Source: an uncultured Clostridium sp. (lineage in GTDB: Bacteria; Bacillota; Clostridia; TANB77; CAG-508). Taken from it: a stretch of DNA of 64,000 nucleotides. Numbering within the stretch: the stretch's first letter is position 1; every line of letters begins with the position of its first letter. A program made the position numbers and the translations under genes. The stretch is taken from the NCBI GenBank assembly GCA_947648495.1, contig CANSOA010000005.1, forward strand, positions 1 through 64,000. The letters are read 5' to 3'. Below the pieces are notes generated by a model. That model was not told the DNA's origin. It ran no database searches and saw only the letters and a list, made by a program, of their open reading frames with translations. Positions 9,984-18,165 of the stretch are shown one piece after another.

Positions 9984-10931
9984 ATGGACAAACAAAATAG
10001 GAGAAAAAAAATTATAGAAGAAATCTGTAGAGAAAAAGGAATTGAAAAAGTTGATATTTCATATGACTGGATTTCGATTTTGAAAAAAGGAAATATAGAA
10101 AAAAGACTAATCGATTACAATTTTTATTTGAATAATCAAACGAGTGTAAAGTTGACAAAGGATAAATTTTCTACGTATGAGTTGTTGCATTATTACAAAA
10201 TTCCTATTATTGAACATAAAGTATTGTTTAATGAGAAGATAATGCCGAATATTGAGTTTATTAATGCTGATTATGAGGTTTTAAAGAATGACAAAAAGCA
10301 AGTGCTTAAGGCGAGTGATTTATCAGAAGGAAGAGATATTTATGTGTGTGATAATGGACCAAAGAAAATACAAATCGTTAAGGATATGTTTGAAAAAGGG
10401 ATAGAGGAGGTAGTTGTATGTCCTTTTATGGACATTGCATATGAATATAGAGTTTTATTTTTGTATGGGGAAGTGATTTATATTTACAAAAAGCAGAAGC
10501 CTTTTGTGATTGGTGATGGAAAGTTGAATCTTCAAGAGCTGATTAAGAAAGATTTGAAGTATTTGATGGAACCAGTGGAAGGTTTGGATTTTGATTATAT
10601 TCCTGCGAAAAATGAAGAAGTAGTGGTTGGTTGGAAACATAATTTGAGTAATGGTGCCATTCCTTTGGTGGTGGATGAGAATGATTTTTATTATGAAGAG
10701 GTCAAAAACCTTGCTTTAAAAGTAGGAAAAGTAATGGATTTGAATTTTGCTTCTATTGATGTGATGGTTACAAAAAATGAAGAGGTTTTTGTTATGGAAG
10801 TAAATTCTAGTGTAATGATTAGCAAATTTTGCGAATTAATGCCGAATGGATATGAAATTGGGAAGGAGATTTATGAAAAGGTGATAGATAAAATATTTGA
10901 GAAAGGAGAGAAAAATGAAAATAAAAAATAA
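9984..10931 (+). CDS. ATP-grasp family ligase-like protein
   Basis: A 315-residue cytosolic protein with an ATP-grasp pattern: nucleotide-binding strands (KQVLKASDLSEGRDI; VVVCPFMDIAYEYRVLF) and a C-terminal metal site (FASIDVMVT ... VFVMEVNSS), as in RimK-like and glutathione-synthetase-like enzymes. These join a carboxylate to an amine using ATP; substrates cannot be read here. I chose ATG 9984 because AAAGGAG sits 8 bp before it. The gene overlaps the next one by 17 bp, so the two are probably translationally coupled. Confidence 0.75.
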   Translation: MDKQNRRKKIIEEICREKGIEKVDISYDWISILKKGNIEKRLIDYNFYLNNQTSVKLTKDKFSTYELLHYYKIPIIEHKVLFNEKIMPNIEFINADYEVLKNDKKQVLKASDLSEGRDIYVCDNGPKKIQIVKDMFEKGIEEVVVCPFMDIAYEYRVLFLYGEVIYIYKKQKPFVIGDGKLNLQELIKKDLKYLMEPVEGLDFDYIPAKNEEVVVGWKHNLSNGAIPLVVDENDFYYEEVKNLALKVGKVMDLNFASIDVMVTKNEEVFVMEVNSSVMISKFCELMPNGYEIGKEIYEKVIDKIFEKGEKNENKK

Positions 10932-12802
10932 ATTTTTATGGATAATTTTTTTATTTGGTGTGTTTTGGTTGTTTGAAACAGTGTCCTATGCAGGAGAATT
11001 GGACTTGAAATCGTTGAGATATGATGTTAAACTAAGGGAAGATGGGAGTGCGGAAGTTGTTGAAACATGGGATATTTATGTAAGTGAAACGAATACATTA
11101 TTTAAGACTTTTGATTTGGATAGTAGTAAATATTCTGGAATTCGTGATGTGAAGGTAAGAGATTTGGGAACTGGTTTGGAATTTTCAAAGATTGATCGAA
11201 TTATGAATCATGTGACAAAAAATTGTTTTTATGGATTGCAGATTTCGGGTACTGAATTTGAGATAGCTTGGGGCGTTGGAATGGAGCAGTCTTATGGAAA
11301 TCGAGTGTATGAAATTTCGTATGTTATAACTGATGTAATTGCAAATTATGAGGATTGTGACGAGTTTTATTGGCAGTTTATTGGAAAAAATAATGGCCTT
11401 TCGGTAGATAGGGTAAGTGGAATTATTACTTTGCCAAAAGAAGTGGAAAATATAGAACATTTAAGAGTGTGGGCACATGGTCCATTGCAAGGGAAAATTG
11501 AAAGGATGGGAAAAAATCAACTTGTTTTTGAAGTCTTTAATTTACCTTCAAAAAAGATGTTAGAAGTTAGAGTTGTCACAGAAGAGAAGATGTTTTTGGG
11601 GGGCAGACAGTTTTACAAAAATGCTTTGGATGAAATTTTAGAAGAAGAAACGACGTGGGCTAATCGAGCGAATCAAAGAAGACGAATTGCAGGAATGAAA
11701 AGTTATATCGTATTAGGTGTTTTGATAGTTTGCTATTTTGGAATTTTAATTGTTTTGTTTAAGAAAGTTTTGAAATATCGAGCAGAATTTCGATATGTGA
11801 GAGAAGAGGTTGTACGTCAAAAAATAGAAGTTGGGGAGTATTTTAGAGAAATTCCAAGACAAAAAGAAGCTACTCCTGTAGAGGCAGGTTTTTTGTATTA
11901 TTCGAAGGAAAATAGTTTTTTTATGGAAAGTAAGATTTCTCATATTTTTTCTGCTATGTTGTTGCAATTGTGTTTAAAAGGCGAAATAGCTTTTGAGAAA
12001 AAATCGGATAAGGAAATGGATATTTTATTTTTAAAGACGAATGAAAAAAAGCAACATTTGAAACGTTCTGAAAGGCAAATTTATAGTTTATTGACAATGG
12101 CGAGAGAGCAAAAGGATAGAGTTTCTATGAAAGAGTTGGAAAAGTATGCTCGTAAAAATTATGATGATTTTGATGTTGTTATGAAATTGCTTGTATCGAT
12201 TGCGGAACAAGAAAATATTGCAATAGGAAATTGTGAACCAGATGATTTTGAAAAAGCGAAAAATTATAAAGCTTCGAAAGATTTATATTGGACTTTTTTA
12301 TTTGTTTCACTTTTTATACCAATTTTGAATTTGCCAATTTTAATAGAACTTGGTATGATTTTATTTTATCTATCAAAGTTGAACCATAAAGTAAGTGCTC
12401 TAACTGAAAAAGGAGAACTTGAAAGAGAGCAGTGGCAAGCCTTAAAAAGATATATGGAAGATTTTTCGTTGTTGAAGGAAAAAGAGGTTCCTGATTTGGC
12501 TTTATGGGAAGAATATTTGGTGTATGCGACTGCATTTGGGATTGCAGATAAGGTGATTAAGCAGTTAAAATTGGTTTATCCGAAATACGATGAAATGATG
12601 CAAAGTGGTAGTTATACTTATATGAATTATATGCTAAGTTCGGAGTTAAATGGAATGTTAATACATCATATGAATTCGGTTTATAATGGTTATCAAAGTG
12701 CGTATAGTTTGGCTCATTCAAGTAGCTCTGGTAGCGGAGGTGGTTTCTCAAGCGGAGGAGGCGGAGGCCGGAGGTGGTCGGTCGGAATGGGACGGAAGAT
12801 AA
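10915..12802 (+). CDS. DUF2207 membrane protein with Gly-rich tail, read through four +1 shifts at CGG
   Basis: An exported membrane protein of the DUF2207 family. A signal peptide (residues 1-25) is followed by an extracellular beta-rich domain, a membrane segment near residues 265-285, a cytosolic part, two close membrane segments around 460-490, and a Ser/Gly-rich tail. The function of the family is unknown. In the plain frame the tail turns into R-R-W-S-V-G-M-G-R-K and stops at 12810. At CGG 12769 the +1 reading gives Gly-Gly-Gly, then meets CGG 12779, 12783 and 12793 in turn, each in the current frame. The four shifts give an unbroken Gly run, then M-G-G-R and a stop at 12800-12802. That fits the Gly-rich ends usual in this family. 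ATG 10915 has AAAGGAG. Confidence 0.8.
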
Positions 12803-12823
12803 TTTTGTAAAGGAAAAGGAAAG

Positions 12824-13729
12824 ATGAAGATTGGAATTGATATTGGTGGAAGCCATATGGGTGTTGGTCTTATGGATGGACCAAAAATGCTTGCTAAAAG
12901 AGAAAGGGATTTTAATCAAGAAGAGCGAAAAGATATGGGAAAGGCAATTTTAAAGGTCATTCCCATTTTGATAGAGGAATTGTTGGAGGCAAATAAGTTA
13001 AAAATTGAAATGGTTGAGTTGATTGGAATTGCAGTGCCTGGAACGATTTCAGGAGGTACGGTTGTAAAAGCTGGAAATTTAAAACTAGAAAATTTTGAAA
13101 TGATTTCTGAATTAAAAAAGATTTACCCAAATCGATTACAAATGAGAAATGATGGAAAATGTGCTGCACTTGCGGAAAAAAAATATGGAGCTATGAAGTC
13201 ATATGATGACTGTGTTTTTATCAATATTGGGACTGGAATAGGTGGAGCTGTATTTTTGGAAGGTAAATTGCTGGAACCAAAGAAATTTTCTGGGTTTGAG
13301 TTGGGGCATATGGTTTTAAATCCAGAGGGACCATTTTGCAGTTGTGGAAAACAGGGATGTTTTGAAACCTATAGTTCGATTAGTGCATTGAAAAGAAAAG
13401 TGACGAAAGCACTTGGAATAAAGGAGGATATTTCGGGACGATTTTTGAGGGAAGAATTGTTAATCAAACAAGAAGCTAGTGTAAAAGAAGAACTTGAGGT
13501 GTTTTTAAAATATTTGAAAGTTGGAATTGGCAATTTGATTGATATGTTTGAACCAGAAGTGATTTGTTTAGGGGGGAGTTTTGCGTATTATGAGGGAAGC
13601 CCGATTTGGCAAGAGATGATTGAAAAATTAGAACAGAAAAATGCAAGATTTAATGATACACAAATGCCTGCAATTGTTTCAGCGAAATTGAAAAATGATG
13701 CAGGAATAATTGGAGCAGTAATTGAATAA
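12824..13729 (+). CDS. ROK family sugar kinase/regulator
   Basis: A 301-residue ROK protein, probably a glucokinase or other sugar kinase. The N-terminal phosphate-binding DIGGSHMGVG is followed by a second glycine motif (NIGTGIGGAV), a sugar-binding E-L-G-H pattern (about residue 160) and the ROK zinc cluster C-S-C-G-K-Q-G-C (about residues 170-180). There is no N-terminal HTH, which favours an enzyme over a repressor. It follows the DUF2207 gene closely with an AAAGGA-type site and is likely in the same operon. Confidence 0.85.
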   Translation: MKIGIDIGGSHMGVGLMDGPKMLAKRERDFNQEERKDMGKAILKVIPILIEELLEANKLKIEMVELIGIAVPGTISGGTVVKAGNLKLENFEMISELKKIYPNRLQMRNDGKCAALAEKKYGAMKSYDDCVFINIGTGIGGAVFLEGKLLEPKKFSGFELGHMVLNPEGPFCSCGKQGCFETYSSISALKRKVTKALGIKEDISGRFLREELLIKQEASVKEELEVFLKYLKVGIGNLIDMFEPEVICLGGSFAYYEGSPIWQEMIEKLEQKNARFNDTQMPAIVSAKLKNDAGIIGAVIE

Positions 13730-13744
13730 ATTTGTTAAAAAGTA

Positions 13745-13772
13745 TTGACAATAATTATAAAAGTATGATAAT
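13745..13772 (+). promoter_or_regulatory. Promoter of the tRNA-Leu transcript
   Basis: TTGACA (13745-13750) and GATAAT (13767-13772) with a 16-bp spacer, just after the ROK gene. Confidence 0.65.
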
Positions 13773-13789
13773 ATAACGATTGTTAATAT

Positions 13790-13846
13790 ACGGATGTGGC
13801 GAAACTTGCTGAGACTGTTTGCGAAGAATGAGCATTACAGTCTCAG
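13790..13846 (+). other. tRNA-Leu 5' relic joined to a 10-bp hairpin
   Basis: Positions 13791-13806 repeat the 5' end of the intact tRNA-Leu (cggatgtggcgaaact). The copy then departs into a perfect inverted repeat, ctgagactgt (13809-13818) / acagtctcag (13837-13846). No matching acceptor 3' strand follows, so it is not a working tRNA. It could be a leftover of an older insertion or duplication at this site. Confidence 0.55.
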
Positions 13847-13880
13847 TATGTGGAGTTCATTTGCTAGAAAATAAAAATTT

Positions 13881-13964
13881 GCGGATGTGGCGAAACTGGC
13901 AGACGCGCTAGACTTAGGATCTAGTGTCTTTGACGTGGGGGTTCAAGTCCTCTCATCCGCACCA
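13881..13964 (+). tRNA. tRNA-Leu (UAG)
   Basis: A class II tRNA of 84 nt. The acceptor gcggatg/catccgc pairs perfectly, the anticodon loop is CTTAGGA (anticodon TAG), there is a long variable arm, the T loop is TTCAAGT, discriminator A, and CCA is encoded. Its 3' 54 bp are the attachment site of the element to the right. Confidence 0.95.
13911..13964 (+). repeat. attL core in tRNA-Leu (54-bp direct repeat, copy 1)
   Basis: The 54 bp from the anticodon loop to CCA recur exactly at 24662-24715. Insertion here keeps the tRNA intact, as tyrosine-integrase elements usually do. Confidence 0.93.
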
Positions 13965-14028
13965 ATTGTACTAAAATCAATGCTTTTAGAGTTTTTTGAT
14001 TGTAGTGCATTTTTTTATATTTTCTAAA

Positions 14029-14050
14029 TGTCAAACAAAATGTCAAACAA
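14029..14050 (+). repeat. Integrase arm-type sites, left end
   Basis: TGTCAAACAA occurs twice (14029-14038 and 14041-14050), 12 bp apart. The same pair is present at the right end of the element. Confidence 0.6.
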
Positions 14051-14055
14051 TTTTT

Positions 14056-15234
14056 TTATGCAAATTTCATTGTACTGGCTAAAGCATTAGCCGAAATACT
14101 TTTTGTGTTATTTTCCAAATGTGCGTATAAATTAGCTGTTGTAGAATAAGTGGAGTGTCCAAGCCATTCTTGAATTAATTTCATTGGAACATTTTGAGCC
14201 AACAGTAAACTTGCACAAGAATGTCTTAAATCGTGAAAACGGATATGTCTTAAATTTTGTTTTTTTAGTAGTAAAGAAAAATGCTTGCTAACATATTCTG
14301 GCTTAAATAATTCGCCCATTTCATTCACACAAATATAGTCTTCATATTCTAAATGATAAGTATTTCCAAATATTTTCTTATTGTGTTCAATCTGTTTTTT
14401 ATGTTTTTGCAAAGACTCTTTTATTTCTGGAATTAAAGGTAATGTTCTTGTACTTGATTTGTTTTTCGTTTTATCTTTTAATAAAATAGTTCTCTTATTA
14501 TCAATAATTGCTTCAATCGCCTTATGTTTTATTGTTATAGTATCATTTTCAAAATCAAATACTGACCATTTTAGTCCTAAAACTTCACTTCTTCTTAATC
14601 CATAAAAACTTGTTATTAAAATTATAATTTTTAAAGGGTCTTCTTTAGAGTGTTGAAACAAGGTATTTAATTCATCTAATGTATAATGGTCTCCTACAAA
14701 CTGATTTTTCTTTGGTCTTGGAACTTTTGAGGCAGGATTAGATGGTATAATTTCTAATTTTACAGCTGTATCCAATGCTTTGTGTATATTGGCGTGATAA
14801 TGTAATACTGAATTTCCACTTAAATTCTTTTTGAATAAAAAATCGTAAAATTTTTGAATATCACAAGGTTTTAAATCTTTCAATTTAATTTTTCTTCCAC
14901 TAAAATATTCTACAATTTTTCTTATATGCAATTTGTATGAATCATAAGTGTTTTCTTCAATTTGAGTTTTATAGGATTCTAACCATTCTTCAAGATAAAC
15001 TTCAAAATATTGCTCACTTTCACTTGAATTTTCTAAAATAGCCTCTTGAGAGATATACTTTGTATAATTTCGCTTAACTTCTTCTAATTTGTCTTTTGCT
15101 AATCTTTTATTATTTCCTTTTTCGGGAATACCAGTAGGTATCCATTTTTGTTTTCTTTTATTGTTACTATCTTTGTAACTTAATATAACATAGTATAAAC
15201 CATGTTGAATGTATAAATTTCCTTTTACATTCAT
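14056..15234 (-). CDS. Tyrosine integrase of the mobilizable element
   Basis: A 392-residue site-specific recombinase that inserts and, with excisionase, removes the element. An N-terminal arm-binding domain (residues 1-60) and a SAM-like core-binding domain (about 70-165) precede the catalytic domain. Active-site residues are visible: Arg in YGLRRSEVLGLKW, H-x-x-R in HDLRHSCASLLL, then GHSTYSTTANLYAHL with the nucleophilic Tyr. It lies 90 bp from attL and reads toward the tRNA. The start follows AAGGAG. Confidence 0.93.
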   Translation of the reverse strand: MNVKGNLYIQHGLYYVILSYKDSNNKRKQKWIPTGIPEKGNNKRLAKDKLEEVKRNYTKYISQEAILENSSESEQYFEVYLEEWLESYKTQIEENTYDSYKLHIRKIVEYFSGRKIKLKDLKPCDIQKFYDFLFKKNLSGNSVLHYHANIHKALDTAVKLEIIPSNPASKVPRPKKNQFVGDHYTLDELNTLFQHSKEDPLKIIILITSFYGLRRSEVLGLKWSVFDFENDTITIKHKAIEAIIDNKRTILLKDKTKNKSSTRTLPLIPEIKESLQKHKKQIEHNKKIFGNTYHLEYEDYICVNEMGELFKPEYVSKHFSLLLKKQNLRHIRFHDLRHSCASLLLAQNVPMKLIQEWLGHSTYSTTANLYAHLENNTKSISANALASTMKFA

Positions 15235-15317
15235 CTAAACTCCTTTCTTTTGATATTTAACTACTTACTGATAGGTAAAAAATATCATATATATTTTTTA
15301 AAGTAAAATGTGCAAAT

Positions 15318-15524
15318 TTAATCATTGATTAAATAATGAATAATATTTGCTTTTGGAATTTTGTATTCTCTGCCGATTCTAATTGATTTGATAACATTAT
15401 TTTTTACCAATCTGTAAGCTAGAGTAATTCCGATTCCTAACATAGTTTGTAATTGACCGACCGTAACTACATCAGGATAGTCTGTAAACATTACTGTGTA
15501 ATTTTCTCTAACAGAATTGCTCAT
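15318..15524 (-). CDS. Excisionase-like HTH protein
   Basis: A 68-residue DNA-binding protein of excisionase type: a winged HTH pattern VTVGQLQTMLGIGITLAYRL followed by S-I-R-I-G-R-E-Y-K-I-P. It lies just upstream of the integrase in the same direction and is expected to steer excision. I start it at the ATG 15524, which has AAAGGAGG at proper spacing; a longer in-frame reading has no such site. Confidence 0.8.
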   Translation of the reverse strand: MSNSVRENYTVMFTDYPDVVTVGQLQTMLGIGITLAYRLVKNNVIKSIRIGREYKIPKANIIHYLIND

Positions 15525-15556
15525 AAAAACCTCCTTTCCTACTATTTTCACAATAT

Positions 15557-15582
15557 AAAAAGACTTCCTACGAAGTCTTTAA
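15557..15582 (-). terminator. Terminator of the HTH gene (minus strand)
   Basis: Stem aaagactt/aagtcttt with a short loop, followed by a T run on the minus strand; it overlaps the last codons of the gene. Confidence 0.65.
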
Positions 15583-16034
15583 AAACGATATGAATACTTT
15601 TGAGTAGGTAGAGTAGCTTTCATCCTAATCTTAGTTGGTACATCATAACTGCAATTTAATTCCTCTAATAACTCATAAGTATTGTTTTTCTTATTATAAC
15701 GATATGCGCTTGAATTGAACTTTTTGTAATCGATATTCAATAAGCGCTTATGTGCCGATAATTCTTCCGTTGCTTGTTTGTGTTGTAACTTTAAAAAAGC
15801 AGTTTGCATTTTTTCACGTTCACGTTTTTCTCTCATGATATGTTTTGTTTGTTCAGTATTTTTTATCTTATTTTCGATTTGCCTTCTTTGTTTCTCAAAC
15901 GGATAGGCCTCATTTTCTTTTACTATTTTACTAACATATTGTTTTGAAACGTTTAGTTGTTTAGCAATTTCGCATTGTTTCAAGTGTTTTTCAAAATACA
16001 AGCTTTGGATTTTACTGGTTTTGTCGTTCTTCAT
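15579..16034 (-). CDS. HTH and coiled-coil DNA-binding protein
   Basis: About 151 residues. Residues 5-40 hold a helix-turn-helix of the sigma-70 region 4/transposase type (C-E-I-A-K-Q-L-N-V-S-K-Q-Y-V-S-K-I-V). A basic, helical region of about 60 residues follows, then a C-terminal part without familiar motifs. Probably a regulator of element transfer or integration genes. AGGAAGG precedes the ATG chosen. Confidence 0.6.
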   Translation of the reverse strand: MKNDKTSKIQSLYFEKHLKQCEIAKQLNVSKQYVSKIVKENEAYPFEKQRRQIENKIKNTEQTKHIMREKREREKMQTAFLKLQHKQATEELSAHKRLLNIDYKKFNSSAYRYNKKNNTYELLEELNCSYDVPTKIRMKATLPTQKYSYRF

Positions 16035-16147
16035 TAATAAAATCCTTCCTAGTTGACTTTTTACTAACAACTTTTAGGTATGAAAATAGAAAAGATAGTA
16101 ATGTATACATTTATTATCTTAAACTAACGATATTTTAACATAGGGTA

Positions 16148-16176
16148 TTGCATTTGTCAATAGTTTATGATAAAAT
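16148..16176 (+). promoter_or_regulatory. Promoter for the zinc-finger protein gene
   Basis: TTGCAT (16148-16153), 17-bp spacer, TAAAAT (16171-16176). It is divergent from the HTH gene. Confidence 0.5.
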
Positions 16177-16218
16177 ATTTTAAGAAAAATAACAAATTAT
16201 TTTGAAAGGGTAGAAAAC

Positions 16219-17268
16219 ATGCAATATTTAGATTATATATTAAAAGATAAAAAGTATTTACCACAAGAAATAGAATTCTATGTTGATTCTAAAAATAAAA
16301 AAGAACATTTATCATTTATAGATGTAAAATCATTAAGAAAATTATATAATAAAGAAGTTGAGATTCCTGATTCTAATGGTTTTATGCTTAATGGAGAAAA
16401 GAAAATAAACATAATTGGAACTTTATTATGCGATTTTTTAAATTGTGATTTTTCTGATTTAGACAGTATTCATAAATTTGTTAGAAAATACAGTCCAGTA
16501 TTACTTTCTGGAATTAGTAATGTAGATATACCAATCGATTGCACAGAGAAAAGTTTAGATGAATTATTAATAAAAATGGGAAACCAAATCATTGATTTTA
16601 AGCAGAAATTTATGGAAGATGTGAATTATATTTATTATTTTGATAAAGAAGATATGAGTGATATGACACCAATACAGAGATTTTACGTACTGATGAATAC
16701 TACTCATTCAAAAATTATTTTGCGTGCATTTAATGGAGATAAGATAAGCTTAAAAACAGAACAAAACATTATTTCAATGTTAAGGTCGAGAAGTATATCA
16801 GAAGAAGAGGTAATTGAAACTGCTAGAAGTGATAAAAATATACAGATAATTCCTTGTAGATTTGCAAGCGATGATTTGACACAAATACTAATTTTGGAAT
16901 TAAGAGAATTAGTATATATGGACAATGTGACTATTAAAAAGTGTCAAAATTGTGGCAAATATTTTGTACCTGAGAAAAGAGCAGATGAACTTTACTGTAA
17001 TAATGAATATGAAGATACTGGAAGAACTTGCAAAGATATTGGCTTCTTCAAATACAAACAGAAAGTTGTGAAGAATGATGAAGTAGCAAGACTTTATCGA
17101 AATACTTATCAACAGAAGTTATTAAGAGTTAGAAGAAATCCAGATAATGAAGAGTATAGGGAAGATTTTGAATTATTTAGAAATGAGTATAAGAAGATTA
17201 AACACAAAGTTGCTAGTGGCGAAATGAGTAGAGATGAATTTAAGGAATGGATTTTGAGAAGAAAGTAG
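16219..17268 (+). CDS. DUF6076-like protein with a C-terminal zinc-finger motif
   Basis: 349 residues. The N-terminal two thirds are helical with no catalytic motif I can name. Near residues 240-275 lies C-Q-N-C-G-K-Y-F, then two later cysteines (LYCNN and RTCKD), which looks like a treble-clef zinc finger, followed by a basic helical tail. Proteins of this shape occur in mobile elements of gut Clostridia; the family call is from memory. It may bind nucleic acid; the function is unknown. Confidence 0.5.
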   Translation: MQYLDYILKDKKYLPQEIEFYVDSKNKKEHLSFIDVKSLRKLYNKEVEIPDSNGFMLNGEKKINIIGTLLCDFLNCDFSDLDSIHKFVRKYSPVLLSGISNVDIPIDCTEKSLDELLIKMGNQIIDFKQKFMEDVNYIYYFDKEDMSDMTPIQRFYVLMNTTHSKIILRAFNGDKISLKTEQNIISMLRSRSISEEEVIETARSDKNIQIIPCRFASDDLTQILILELRELVYMDNVTIKKCQNCGKYFVPEKRADELYCNNEYEDTGRTCKDIGFFKYKQKVVKNDEVARLYRNTYQQKLLRVRRNPDNEEYREDFELFRNEYKKIKHKVASGEMSRDEFKEWILRRK

Positions 17269-17292
17269 GAAAGAAACTAATAGATGATATGT

Positions 17293-17344
17293 CGTTTTTT
17301 GTCGAAAGAAAAACGTTGATTAATTTTAAAAGAAGAAATATAAT
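17293..17344 (+). promoter_or_regulatory. Hairpin plus promoter ahead of the HD operon
   Basis: A small hairpin (cgttttt / aaaaacg, 17293-17315) is followed by TTGATT (17316-17321), a 17-bp spacer and TATAAT (17339-17344). The cargo operon thus has its own promoter. Confidence 0.6.
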
Positions 17345-17369
17345 AAATATGTAGAAATGGAGAGAAAAA

Positions 17370-18152
17370 ATGAAAGAAGAATTAAAAGAAAGTCCACTAA
17401 AAAAAGATATTGATGACATTATGTTAGAAGGAGCATTTGAAGGAGCATATTTAACAGATAGATATGCAATGATACAAAGAATTGATGGTTTCGGAGGTCA
17501 ACACTATGAGATTCGAACAAAAGCCAATAAATTAGCCGAAAAAAAAGGTGGCGATGGTGTTGTTGCAAGTGGTATTGCAACAGCAATATTAGATTCAATC
17601 GTAATATATGGAGAAATCGGAAAGAAGTTTCTTCAAGAAAAATTACAACAAGAGGGAGAAACCTTTTCACAAATAGAATATACAAAAGATGTAGCCAAAT
17701 CAATAACATCTTTATATCAATATGACAGGAAAGAAAAAATAATAAATGGAGTTGTTGACGCATTAAATGATGCTCCAAACAATGTCGAAGCAAATGCCGC
17801 TAAAACAGCCATAATGCAAAATGAATATTGGAATGAATATAGACTTCCAGAAGTTGATGTACTGGAAGAAAGATTTTTAAGTGGAAATATAATAAGTAGC
17901 GAAAAAATCTGTCGCAGATTGGAATGCATGCACCATCAGTCTGTTTTGGATGAACAAGCATTAAAAAATTTGAATATAGTATATGAGTTTTTACAAAAAA
18001 ATCCTGAAAGAGTATCAAAAAACTTTAAAGAAGAATTTCAAAATTTATCTGAAAATAAGATGATATGTTATTTTATAGCTAATTTACAAGATGATGAGAT
18101 GGAAAGGGCTTTAAATCTAGCTCAAAAGGAGAAAAATTTAGAAGAAAGATAA
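17370..18152 (+). CDS. Unknown protein, first gene of the HD operon
   Basis: 260 residues, soluble, with no signal peptide or membrane segment. A Gly/Ala-rich stretch (GGDGVVASGIATAILDS, about residues 60-80) could be a loop or packed helix; the rest is predicted helical. I recognise no family. It ends 13 bp before the HD-domain gene and starts 26 bp after the promoter, so it belongs to that three-gene unit. A regulator, sensor or partner of the HD protein is a guess. Confidence 0.6.
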   Translation: MKEELKESPLKKDIDDIMLEGAFEGAYLTDRYAMIQRIDGFGGQHYEIRTKANKLAEKKGGDGVVASGIATAILDSIVIYGEIGKKFLQEKLQQEGETFSQIEYTKDVAKSITSLYQYDRKEKIINGVVDALNDAPNNVEANAAKTAIMQNEYWNEYRLPEVDVLEERFLSGNIISSEKICRRLECMHHQSVLDEQALKNLNIVYEFLQKNPERVSKNFKEEFQNLSENKMICYFIANLQDDEMERALNLAQKEKNLEER

Positions 18153-18165
18153 AAAACGAAAGAAA

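Noticed and set aside
13790..13860. A second tRNA-Leu gene
   Set aside because: Only the first 16 bases match; acceptor pairing, anticodon arm and T arm are missing.
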